A DNA stretch of 11,091 nt from an uncultured Micrococcales bacterium. GTDB lineage: Bacteria > Actinomycetota > Actinomycetes > Actinomycetales > Microbacteriaceae. The stretch lies in contig CAIYTL010000088.1 of the NCBI GenBank assembly GCA_903929105.1, forward strand, positions 1 through 11,091. The letters are read 5' to 3'. The first letter of the stretch is position 1; each line of letters opens with the position of its first letter. Made by a program: the position numbers and the translations under genes. Shown here in pieces: positions 1 through 6,696 of this stretch. The notes beneath the pieces are model-generated. The model was not told the origin of the DNA. It was given only the letters and a program-made list of their open reading frames with translations, and searched no databases.

Positions 1-333
1 GGCTGGCTTGGCGGCAGGCTTAGCAGCTGGCTTAGCTACTGTCTTAGCTGGTGCTGCTTTGGCAGGAGCCTTAGCGGCAGGCTTAGCTACTGTCTTAGCG
101 GCAGGCTTCGCAGCAGGCTTAGCGGCAGGCTTTGCAGCAGGAGCCTTCGCGGCAGGCTTAGCAGCAGGCTTAGCTGCGGTCTTAGCTGGTGCGGCTTTGG
201 CAGGAGCCTTAGCAGCAGGCTTCGCAGCGGTCTTAGCTGCAGCTGCTTTGGCAGGAGCCTTGGCGGCTGGCTTCGCAGCCGTCTAGGCAGCTGGCTTAGC
301 GGCAGGCTTAGCAGCAGGCTTAGCAGCGGTCTT
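1..333 (-). repeat. Tandem KPAA/KTAAKPAA/KAPAK coding repeats, in-frame past a TAG
   Basis: Read on the minus strand, codons from 333 down to 1 encode short Lys-Ala-Pro units (KPAA, KTAA, KAPAK). A longer unit containing gctttggcaggagcctt on the plus strand recurs at 56, 194 and 245; the last two copies are 51 bp (17 codons) apart. The only stop in 111 codons is TAG at 283-285, followed in frame by T-A-A-K-P-A-A-K, so it sits at a lysine position of the unit (AAG to TAG). The gene's 3' end lies outside the window. Repeats like this expand and contract easily, so copy number may vary between strains. The plus-strand open frame at 8-286 is the Gly/Leu/Ala-rich mirror of this repeat, not a gene. 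Confidence 0.8.
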
Positions 334-528
334 CGCCGCAGTTGCGCGCTTCTTGACTTCGGCGATGGCTGACTCGGCAGCAGCCTTGATCTCTGGCGCT
401 GCTTCTTTAGCTTCGTGAGCTACGTCTTTGCCAATGGTGGTTGCTGCTTCGGCGATAGCCACCGCAGCTTTTTGGGCAACAGGAGTGTTGCGTTTGATCA
501 AAGCTTTGATGCGGTCTAGAAAGGCCAT
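283..528 (-). CDS. Small Lys/Ala-rich protein with truncated histone-H1-like tail
   Basis: An 81-residue protein starting at ATG 526-528. Residues 1-62 look like amphipathic helices rich in Ala, Lys and Glu (MAFLDRIKALIKR at the N-terminus). Residues 63-81 begin a KTAAKPAAKPAA repeat. Such Lys/Ala/Pro tails resemble those of bacterial histone-H1-like proteins and the C-terminus of mycobacterial HupB, so DNA or polyanion binding is a reasonable guess, but the N-terminal part is not an HU fold and I do not recognise a family. There is no clear Shine-Dalgarno before the ATG. The frame ends at TAG 283-285, exactly where the repeat calls for an AAG lysine codon, and the same frame then runs open through another 94 repeat codons to the window edge. 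The natural product may therefore be at least 175 residues, with this copy truncated by a nonsense change or sequence error. Confidence 0.6.
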   Translation of the reverse strand: MAFLDRIKALIKRNTPVAQKAAVAIAEAATTIGKDVAHEAKEAAPEIKAAAESAIAEVKKRATAAKTAAKPAAKPAAKPAA

Positions 529-625
529 GAGTGTTTCACTTTCAATTATTTTTCAGGAGTGGGCTGTTGCGTTTAACTTTAGTAAAAGCTGAAACTTTTA
601 GCCCGCAATGTTACGGCGAGTTTAG

Positions 626-1393
626 TTAGCCGTTAGATGCTCTACGGCGGCGCAGAATCTCTGCGATGGCTTCGGCGTCAACAGCTTGTGCCGAAGCATT
701 GCTTGCGACGACTTGTGCGGCACCAGCTTTTTCGCCCAGGTCAATAACTTTTGCAAACACAGGCGCCTCAAGCGAACCGAGCTGCGTTGAATATGTTGGT
801 GCCGGAATCGGCTCAACAGTGAACTCTCGAGCGCGGCGCTGTGCTTCGCGAGCCTCGGCCCACTCGCGCGCAGCAGTCGCAGCTTGCTGGTGAGCGGCTT
901 GAGCCAAACGCACCTGGGCTGCAGCTTCAGCGGTAGCTCGGGCGTTTGCCGAAAGGGCAGTCGATGAAACGCCTGCGCGTGAACGAATCGAACCGACCAA
1001 GAGTCGACGCTGGGCTGCTCTTGCCATGACAAGGCCACGCAAAACAATCAACGTCAAAACTATGGCTGCAATCAACTCGGCAGTTAAGAAACCAAACTTG
1101 CTAACCGCAAAGCCGAGCGCAACTGCGGTCGAGGCGAACATCCATGAAAGAAAACTAAGAACGCGAACTGTTAGGTCAGCGCGATAAACCTGTTCGCTAA
1201 GCGAAGCAACTTTAGTTTTTGGTGCCTGCAAAATCGGGTTTCGCACTTCTGAAACTGCGCGCTTAACCTGGCGCACCTGAGATTTTTCTTCAGAACGCTC
1301 AGCCGAGGCATTGAACCAAGAAGGAATGAACACGAAGAGCCAAAGAACGGCAACAATCACCAGGGTGACGCCGCCGAGGCCCGAAAAGTTCAT
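626..1393 (-). CDS. Three-TM membrane protein, possible SepX/GlpR division factor
   Basis: A 255-residue membrane protein. Hydrophobic segments lie near residues 8-26 (starting GGVTLVIVAVLWLFVFIP), 78-98 and 102-124. Residues 27-77 form a charged loop, and 125-255 an Ala/Arg-rich, probably helical tail likely to be cytoplasmic. The position directly downstream of a rimJ-type acetyltransferase matches, from memory, Rv0996 of M. tuberculosis and the locus of the actinobacterial division protein SepX (Streptomyces) / GlpR (Corynebacterium, membrane receptor of the MoeA-like protein Glp). The N-terminal single helix ending in a Trp also suits that family. The gene gives no catalytic motif. The ATG at 1391-1393 has no Shine-Dalgarno but a TATCTT hexamer 6 nt upstream, suggesting a leaderless mRNA. 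The function is an inference from synteny and topology; the CDS itself is solid. Confidence 0.8.
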   Translation of the reverse strand: MNFSGLGGVTLVIVAVLWLFVFIPSWFNASAERSEEKSQVRQVKRAVSEVRNPILQAPKTKVASLSEQVYRADLTVRVLSFLSWMFASTAVALGFAVSKFGFLTAELIAAIVLTLIVLRGLVMARAAQRRLLVGSIRSRAGVSSTALSANARATAEAAAQVRLAQAAHQQAATAAREWAEAREAQRRAREFTVEPIPAPTYSTQLGSLEAPVFAKVIDLGEKAGAAQVVASNASAQAVDAEAIAEILRRRRASNG

Positions 1394-1399
1394 AAGTCA

Positions 1400-1405
1400 A
1401 AGATA
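1400..1405 (-). promoter_or_regulatory. Candidate -10 of leaderless promoter for the membrane protein
   Basis: On the minus strand TATCTT is followed by 6 nt and then the ATG at 1393. TANNNT at this distance places transcription start at or near the start codon. No Shine-Dalgarno is present. The 86-bp gap to the upstream acetyltransferase gene leaves room for a separate promoter. No convincing -35 was seen. Confidence 0.4.
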
Positions 1406-1479
1406 TGAGATGAACTGCTCTGCGGCTGTGAGGCTCGCTGCGTGTCTAACTGCGAGCGCCTTAAAGCTGGCAGTCAAAC

Positions 1480-2130
1480 CTATTTTTGGTCACGCCAAGG
1501 GTAATCAAGCAGTGGAACACGACCATTGTTCCACCTAGCCAAGACGCCACCGCTAGACGCCGGTTCGCCCGCTAAGTCTTCGGCGGTCAAAGCAAAAACA
1601 TAGTGATCGCGCCAAGCGCCGTTGATGTGAATGTACCTTTGCTTCAAACCCTCATAACGAAACCCAAGTTTTTCAACCACCCTTAGACTCTTTGAATTCT
1701 GAGGAATAATGTTGATTTCAACTCGGTGCAACCTCATGATTTTCATCAAATAATCAGAAGCCAAAGCAACGCCGGTTGGTGCCACTCCGCGCCCAGAAAT
1801 GGTTTGACCATCAAGCTCAGGAACAACCCAGTAACCAATCACCGCACTTGAAACTGCGCCATAAAGTATGTTCGCCACGTTTAACTGCCCAACGATTTGG
1901 CCATCGACCTCGATTACAAAAGGCACACCCGTTTGTTGGTCATATTGGCGCAACAGGCTTCGAACCATCGCTTTAAAGTCAAAACTTTGCGGTGCTTCAG
2001 GGTTGGTGGCCTCCCAAGGGCGCAACCAATCACGATTGCCCAAAACTAACGCCTCTAGCGTTTTTGCATCGCGCATTCGAACGATGCGCAACGTAACGTC
2101 GCCACTGGTTAGAGAAAAGTTTGCACCCAC
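1480..2130 (-). CDS. RimJ/RimL-type GNAT N-acetyltransferase
   Basis: A 216-residue protein of the GNAT superfamily, which transfers an acetyl group from acetyl-CoA to an amine; RimJ/RimL members act on protein N-termini, but the substrate here is unknown. Family features run in order: GDVTLRIVRMRD near the start, the typical NRDWLRPWEATNP segment, PFVIEVDGQIVGQLNV (beta hairpin), a central IGYWVVPELDG strand, a GRGVAPTG acetyl-CoA loop, and the late INIIPQNSKSLRVVEKLGF motif common to the family. GTG at 2128-2130 is chosen as start because it avoids overlap with the divergent gene at 2149 and has TAATCT 7 nt upstream. A longer TTG start at 2175 would overlap that gene's 5' end by 27 bp and has no ribosome binding site. 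Neighbours match the mycobacterial rimJ locus. Confidence 0.85.
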   Translation of the reverse strand: MGANFSLTSGDVTLRIVRMRDAKTLEALVLGNRDWLRPWEATNPEAPQSFDFKAMVRSLLRQYDQQTGVPFVIEVDGQIVGQLNVANILYGAVSSAVIGYWVVPELDGQTISGRGVAPTGVALASDYLMKIMRLHRVEINIIPQNSKSLRVVEKLGFRYEGLKQRYIHINGAWRDHYVFALTAEDLAGEPASSGGVLARWNNGRVPLLDYPWRDQK

Positions 2131-2136
2131 AATGGC

Positions 2137-2143
2137 AAGATTA
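2137..2143. promoter_or_regulatory. Candidate shared, symmetric -10 for two divergent leaderless genes
   Basis: The start codons of the acetyltransferase (GTG, minus, 2130) and the cyclo-ligase (ATG, plus, 2149) are separated by 18 bp. Within them, TAATCT reads on the minus strand (2143-2138) 7 nt before the GTG, and AAGATT reads on the plus strand (2137-2142) 6 nt before the ATG. Both mRNAs would then be leaderless and use the same base pairs as -10. The plus-strand hexamer lacks the first T of TANNNT, so it is the weaker of the two. Confidence 0.35.
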
Positions 2144-2148
2144 GTGGC

Positions 2149-2733
2149 ATGAACGTTGCTGATTCGGCAGGCCAAAAGGCGCAGTTGCGCAAGAGCCTAA
2201 GTTCTTGGCGCGCGCAGTTTGCCGTTCACCTGGCCGAGCACTTGACCGAGCGTAAAAACTTGCAACATGATTTTGCCGAACAACTTCGCCAAATCTGCAT
2301 TCAAACTAAAGCCCAAAGAGTCGCGTGCTACCTGCCTTTTGGCGGCGAACCTGACACTTCACTTTTTAATAAATGGGCGATGGATGTTCAGCTCGAGTTG
2401 CTTCTGCCGGTGGCAAACCCTGATCACACGATGCACTGGGTGGCTTTCGACGGGGTTAGCACTAAAGCTTCAATATTTGGTTTCGCCGAACCTCACGGCC
2501 CAACTGTTGAACTTGAGCCGGTTGACCTGATTATTGTGCCGGCACTTGCGGTTGACCAAAGCGGCAACCGTTTGGGCAAAGGCAAAGGTTATTATGACCG
2601 AGCTTTAGCAGCCACCGCCGCGCCTGTGGTTGCCGTGGTTTATGAGCACGAGTTGCTCGAGGCCCTGCCGACTGAACCTCACGATCGGGCGGTTGACTTC
2701 GTGGTCACCCCCGAGCAAACCCTCAAGTTTTAG
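2149..2733 (+). CDS. 5-formyltetrahydrofolate cyclo-ligase
   Basis: A 194-residue enzyme of the MTHFS family (called fau/ygfA in E. coli), which converts 5-formyl-THF to 5,10-methenyl-THF with ATP in the cytoplasm and so recycles this inhibitory folate. The N-terminal KAQLRKSLSSWRAQ helix, CYLPFGGEPDT in the middle, the LIIVPALAVDQSGNRLGKGK segment and the diagnostic GxGYYDR ATP/folate loop (GKGYYDR) are all in place. The length is normal for the family. The ATG at 2149 gives a full-length N-terminus; there is no good Shine-Dalgarno, and a leaderless start from an element shared with the divergent acetyltransferase is possible. The zinc-ribbon gene follows after 16 bp, the same order as Rv0992c-Rv0991c in mycobacteria. 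Confidence 0.93.
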   Translation: MNVADSAGQKAQLRKSLSSWRAQFAVHLAEHLTERKNLQHDFAEQLRQICIQTKAQRVACYLPFGGEPDTSLFNKWAMDVQLELLLPVANPDHTMHWVAFDGVSTKASIFGFAEPHGPTVELEPVDLIIVPALAVDQSGNRLGKGKGYYDRALAATAAPVVAVVYEHELLEALPTEPHDRAVDFVVTPEQTLKF

Positions 2734-2734
2734 C

Positions 2735-2749
2735 GGTTAAGATTTAACC
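2735..2749. promoter_or_regulatory. Perfect palindrome over the zinc-ribbon gene's -10
   Basis: GGTTAA-GAT-TTAACC is a perfect 6+3+6 inverted repeat lying entirely between the cyclo-ligase stop and the GTG of the zinc-ribbon gene. It contains TAAGAT (2738-2743), a TANNNT -10 candidate 6 nt before GTG 2750, so the transcript would start at the GTG. A repressor bound here would block that promoter directly. The short arms could also be chance in AT-rich spacer DNA. Confidence 0.4.
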
Positions 2750-2980
2750 GTGCCCACCTACTCTTATAAGTGCAAAAACTGCGAACATGCTTTTGACATT
2801 CAGCAGGGTTTCGCTGATGACGCTTTGAGTGTTTGCCCCCAGTGCCAGGGCCAGTTGATCAAAGTGTTTGGCCAGGTTGGCGTGACGTTTAAGGGTTCTG
2901 GTTTTTATAGAACCGACTCAGGCGCAGGCTCGTCAAAATCTTCTGGCAGCGGCTCAAGCAGCGCCAAATCTGGCGACTAG
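2750..2980 (+). CDS. FmdB-type zinc ribbon with Ser-rich tail (Rv0991c/Ruc-like)
   Basis: A 76-residue protein starting at GTG 2750. Residues 1-35 form an FmdB-type zinc ribbon with CxxC pairs C8/C11 and C29/C32 (MPTYSYKCKNC, CPQC). Next is a conserved GVTFKGSGFYRTDSG segment and then a disordered Gly/Ser/Lys tail (residues 57-76). This architecture matches, from memory, M. tuberculosis Rv0991c, called Ruc, a zinc-binding chaperone activated by cysteine oxidation. The same neighbour (the cyclo-ligase) supports orthology. A redox-controlled holdase role in the cytoplasm is therefore the best guess, but generic FmdB family names are safer. No Shine-Dalgarno is seen. The gene ends 16 bp before the convergent helicase-like gene. 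Confidence 0.85.
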   Translation: MPTYSYKCKNCEHAFDIQQGFADDALSVCPQCQGQLIKVFGQVGVTFKGSGFYRTDSGAGSSKSSGSGSSSAKSGD

Positions 2981-2996
2981 CAAGTCGGCAAAATCT

Positions 2997-5900
2997 TTAA
3001 CCCCAGTGCGGTGGTTTGTCGTCGCGCAATCGTTGATCGTTGCCCTGCGAACGTTCGCCCCACGCTAGGTCGGTGTCTTCAAAAGCTCGATCTGATTCAT
3101 CGAACATCGTCAGCGGCTTGTCGCGCAAGCTAACTCCAAGAGTTTCAGCAACCCGATATGCGATTGCTTGAGGGTCTGCGAAAAGCTCAAAACTGCTCAC
3201 GCGAAGCACGCGCCACGACATTGCCTCAAGCAAAGCTGGTCGAAGCCTGAGTGAATAACTCGGGTCGCTAATGTCGATCGCCGAATCAGGCAGAACTACA
3301 ACAGCGGTGTTAGCAAAACTTGCGACTAGAGGCAGACGACTGCCAAAGCCAAATTCGGTGCGAATCGCTAGCTTTTTAATTCTTATGGCAAGGTCTGCCA
3401 ACAGAGCATCGCGGTCGAGGTCGTTGAAACCTTTGTTGTGCCTGCTGCCGAGTAGGTCACGAAGCAACGCTGGCGCTGGTTCAAGAGTTTCACCCTGCAA
3501 ATCGACCGCCGAGAAACAGGCCACGGTGGTTATTTGGCGACGGGCGCTAACCAGCAAATTGGCGAGAGCCAAACGGCCGGTGGGTTGGCTCAGCTCACCA
3601 AACTCGGTGCCCACTTTGCCGTGCTGGTTTCGGCCGAAGCCCACCGAAAAAATTACTCGGTCGGCGATTCGGTGTTGCAAATCATTAAGTGAAAGCACTT
3701 CGAACTTTTCGCTGCCGTGTGTTTCAAAAAACGCCACAAGTTGTGGTCGACTGCGAAGGCCTTCGTGAATGGCAGTGCGAATGTTGATTGCGTGTTTTGC
3801 CGATGGGGTGGCAACCAGAAGCGATTCTTGAGGTTGCCAAAGAGCATGGTTGAAAACTAGCTCGGCAACGCGGCTGACCTCGGCGTCGAGGCTTTCAACG
3901 CTCGCGTTGACAGCTGCTCGGTTGTTCTCGGTGATTACCTCAACCGTTGACTTTTCGCGGCCCAAGAATTCGTCGGCAGTGGGTTCAAAAACGATTCGGT
4001 TTTGATAAAACTCACGGTTCACAAGTGCACCGAGTGCTTGGCCGCCGGTGCGATAACTTGTGCGCAAGACTTCTGAACCAAAAGTGTTTCTGAGCTCGGC
4101 AAAAGCCGAAGTTGCTTCAAACTCGCGCCCAATCGGTTCAATGCGCGCCTCGGTTTCAAAACCAACCGGCGCTGCAATGGCGTCATCACCAAAACCAATC
4201 ACCTGTTTTGCTCTAACCAGTGCAGCCAAGTTTTCGGCAATCGTTGAGCCAGCACAATCGAGCAGCAAAACCACGTCGAAAAACTCATCGCCAAAAGCAG
4301 TTTTAGGCAACAGGGTAGCGACTTCGTATGGCGACATCATTACGGTGTTGGTCAGCGACCAGAATAAATTTGGCGTTGAACTAAGAATTTGTTGCAGACC
4401 TGCCTTGCCGCTGCGCAACACCGTTTTAAGGTTTGTCGCCTCGGTGCTGTTTGCTGCCAAGCCCATGCGCCAACGCGCGGCCAGATCAGCATTGAGTTTG
4501 GCGGTTGCCTGCGTGGCGACTAGCGAGTCGGCCTGCACAAACTGAGCTTCACGCTGCGCGACAGTAGCTGAATCAAGGGCAACTTTGGCGCCTTCGGTTG
4601 CTAGCAGGTGTTCTAGGCAAGACTGCCACCAAGCCAAATCGAGCTCGAGCGCCAACTGCTCGCGAGTGGCGTGAAGCGTGCTCAGGTCGCGGCAAAGCGC
4701 CGACAAACCAAGCTCGCGCAACTGGCTCATTATGGTTGCGCGCTCGCCCAAGTTTTCTAAAGCGGGTGACGGTTCAGCCAGCGAAAGCAGTTTGGTTTTC
4801 AAAACTTTGAGCTCTAAATCAACCAGCGCTGGTTCGCCCGACTCTGGGTCGAGGTGTTGCGAAATCGATGTCAGATCGCGCAGCAACTGACGATATTTTG
4901 ACTCGGCCTGTTGAATGCCAGCGGGCACCTGGGGTGGGGTCGGGGTGATGCAGTAGGCCTGCCACAACTCACCTTGATTTTGAGCATTTCGCAAAGCGGC
5001 GTTTAGGTCTGAAACTGGGCGGCCCGCTCGAACATATTCCTTGGCCAACTTTTTGAGTCGACGTCTGGTGCCTCCCGACATCGCACCCTTAGTCTTTTTC
5101 GAAGCGGTGGCTTCGATAAGTTCACCTAGTGAACGGTCAAACACGTCGGGAACAAAAGTGTCCAAAGTGTCGCGCAAACCGATGAAAAGCTCTAGATACG
5201 AGCCCCACTCGGCAACCGAGTTAGCCGGGCGCAGGTTGGCTTTAGTTATGAAGTCACCAAGTTCAGCGGCCAGCTGATCAAAAATTTCGTCGCGCATGCG
5301 CACAGCCATTTGCAGAGCCTCTTGAACTTCAGCGGCTGAACTAAAGCGCGCTTGATACCAAGCGGTGTCTTGCGGGCCAAAGTTAAACTCGCCCAAATCG
5401 TGAGCTGCCTGCAGCAAGCTGAGCGCTTTAGTTCGGTCGCTTAGCGCAGGCAGGTGCTCAGGCGCAATCAGTGCTGAGGTTTCAGGAGCCTTGGGCAATG
5501 AGCTCAACATAGCCAACTGCTGCAGAGCATCAGCAGCCGAAACGCCAAGCGTCAAATCGACTCGGTTCAACGAATCAAAATACTCACCTATTGCCCCGAG
5601 CGCAGCCTCTCGCCCTTCGAGTGCTGCTTCATAAGTGTGTGCACCGGCCTTTTCGTGGCGTGAAATGGCTGCAATAACGTCGAGCCAAGCGTGTCTTGAG
5701 CGCACACCTAAACCGGCGATGTTGAAGCTGCTCAGCCGGTCAGCTAACTCGTTTAGAGTTTGTTGCCTTGGCGCAACCACAAGCACTTTGCGGTTTTCAG
5801 CAGCAAAAGCTGCAATCAAGTTGGCGACCAGCTGGGTGTAACCGCATCCTGGCAAAGTTTCTACGGCAAAACTGTGGCCTGCCAAAGCTCGACGCACGAT

Positions 5901-6668
5901 TAGATTTTGGGTTTTGTCAGCATCGGCAATCAAAAGGGCAGATTCGGCTGGCTCGCGCGGCGGCAAACCTGTGACATCAGATTCGCCAGCGAGTCGCCTC
6001 AAAAGCGGTGCATTTGAAACTGAATAATCGTCGGCAAGAGAGGCTGGTTCGAGCACAAAGTTGCCGATCACCAAAAGATTGCTCAGCTCGGGCTTGCCGG
6101 CATCGCCTAGCTCCGCATTCAAATAGTCAAAAACTGCGATCGGCAAAAGCTCACTGGCCGAAGCGGCACGACGCTCAAGCGTTTCGGCGCTGAGCTTGAC
6201 CCCATAGCAAACCTCAAAATGTTTCAACAAATAAGGGTTGGCAATGGCTGGCCCGGCTAGTTCAATCTGAAAATCATCGCCGTTCGCATTGAACCTTATA
6301 GGCCAGAGCACAATCGGCAAAGCCAAATCGAAACCATCAGACTCAAGGTTGGCAAGGCCACCAGCGATAAAAAGATTGTCGAGACCATAGTGCTCAAGCA
6401 GTTCGTGCGCTTTGGCGTGAATACGCTTGGCAGTGGCCAACGACCGCGAAAAGCTCAACGGTTCTCGCACTAGGTTAGACAGCACCGAAGCGCCAGACCC
6501 TGTCAGTTGCGAAATGCCGCTCGGGTGAGCACGACCAAGGTCAATGTGCGAGTGGTGATCTTGCTCAAAATTTCGTAGCGGATTCGCTACACCGAGCGCC
6601 AAAATTTCATCATGCCAACTCTGCCAGCTGGCTTGAATCTTTTCGTTAGTCTCGGCGGTTTCTGGCAC
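2997..6668 (-). CDS. Large degenerate UvrD/DUF4011-type helicase-like protein
   Basis: A 1223-residue protein starting at GTG 6666-6668, with TAGTCT 6 nt upstream and no Shine-Dalgarno. Residues 1-240 resemble the N-terminus of DUF4011 helicases (DNLFIAGGLANLES, LPIVLWPIRF). Residues 265-335 correspond to superfamily-1 motifs I and Ia, about 340-780 are a helical insertion, 800-835 the Walker B and motif III region, and 1003-1050 motif V/VI (VIFSVGFGRNQHGKVG). Residues about 1090-1172 look like the C-terminal REase-type fold of MTES_1575-like proteins (SLRLRPALLEAMSWRVLRV). The ATPase residues are degraded: the P-loop reads LPGCGYTQ at 272-279, with Tyr for Lys; Walker B reads LLLDC, with Cys for Glu at 805; motif III reads GDDAIAAP. 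No frameshift is present, so the gene appears maintained. A non-ATPase scaffold or nucleic-acid binding role is an inference. Confidence 0.85.
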   Translation of the reverse strand: MPETAETNEKIQASWQSWHDEILALGVANPLRNFEQDHHSHIDLGRAHPSGISQLTGSGASVLSNLVREPLSFSRSLATAKRIHAKAHELLEHYGLDNLFIAGGLANLESDGFDLALPIVLWPIRFNANGDDFQIELAGPAIANPYLLKHFEVCYGVKLSAETLERRAASASELLPIAVFDYLNAELGDAGKPELSNLLVIGNFVLEPASLADDYSVSNAPLLRRLAGESDVTGLPPREPAESALLIADADKTQNLIVRRALAGHSFAVETLPGCGYTQLVANLIAAFAAENRKVLVVAPRQQTLNELADRLSSFNIAGLGVRSRHAWLDVIAAISRHEKAGAHTYEAALEGREAALGAIGEYFDSLNRVDLTLGVSAADALQQLAMLSSLPKAPETSALIAPEHLPALSDRTKALSLLQAAHDLGEFNFGPQDTAWYQARFSSAAEVQEALQMAVRMRDEIFDQLAAELGDFITKANLRPANSVAEWGSYLELFIGLRDTLDTFVPDVFDRSLGELIEATASKKTKGAMSGGTRRRLKKLAKEYVRAGRPVSDLNAALRNAQNQGELWQAYCITPTPPQVPAGIQQAESKYRQLLRDLTSISQHLDPESGEPALVDLELKVLKTKLLSLAEPSPALENLGERATIMSQLRELGLSALCRDLSTLHATREQLALELDLAWWQSCLEHLLATEGAKVALDSATVAQREAQFVQADSLVATQATAKLNADLAARWRMGLAANSTEATNLKTVLRSGKAGLQQILSSTPNLFWSLTNTVMMSPYEVATLLPKTAFGDEFFDVVLLLDCAGSTIAENLAALVRAKQVIGFGDDAIAAPVGFETEARIEPIGREFEATSAFAELRNTFGSEVLRTSYRTGGQALGALVNREFYQNRIVFEPTADEFLGREKSTVEVITENNRAAVNASVESLDAEVSRVAELVFNHALWQPQESLLVATPSAKHAINIRTAIHEGLRSRPQLVAFFETHGSEKFEVLSLNDLQHRIADRVIFSVGFGRNQHGKVGTEFGELSQPTGRLALANLLVSARRQITTVACFSAVDLQGETLEPAPALLRDLLGSRHNKGFNDLDRDALLADLAIRIKKLAIRTEFGFGSRLPLVASFANTAVVVLPDSAIDISDPSYSLRLRPALLEAMSWRVLRVSSFELFADPQAIAYRVAETLGVSLRDKPLTMFDESDRAFEDTDLAWGERSQGNDQRLRDDKPPHWG

Positions 6669-6674
6669 ATTCCA

Positions 6675-6680
6675 AGACTA
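6675..6680 (-). promoter_or_regulatory. Candidate -10 of leaderless promoter for the helicase-like gene
   Basis: On the minus strand TAGTCT precedes GTG 6668 by 6 nt inside the 28-bp gap after the glycosidase gene. No Shine-Dalgarno is found there, so the helicase-like gene may have its own leaderless mRNA rather than being only read through from the glycosidase. Confidence 0.4.
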
Positions 6681-6696
6681 ACTTTCAGCGTTGCAC

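Noticed and set aside
8..286. Plus-strand Gly/Leu/Ala-rich 92-aa open frame
   Set aside because: It is the antisense mirror of the Lys/Ala/Pro repeat; the base pattern follows the minus-strand codon repeat.
1..345. CRISPR array
   Set aside because: The repeats are contiguous coding units without unique spacers.
622..1047. Minus-strand 141-aa frame overlapping the membrane protein gene
   Set aside because: It has arbitrary composition and lies wholly inside the membrane protein gene in another frame.
3271..6193. Several plus-strand open frames of 60-165 codons
   Set aside because: They lie antisense to the intact helicase-like gene, have Ser/Arg/Ala-rich composition and no ribosome binding sites or recognisable domains.
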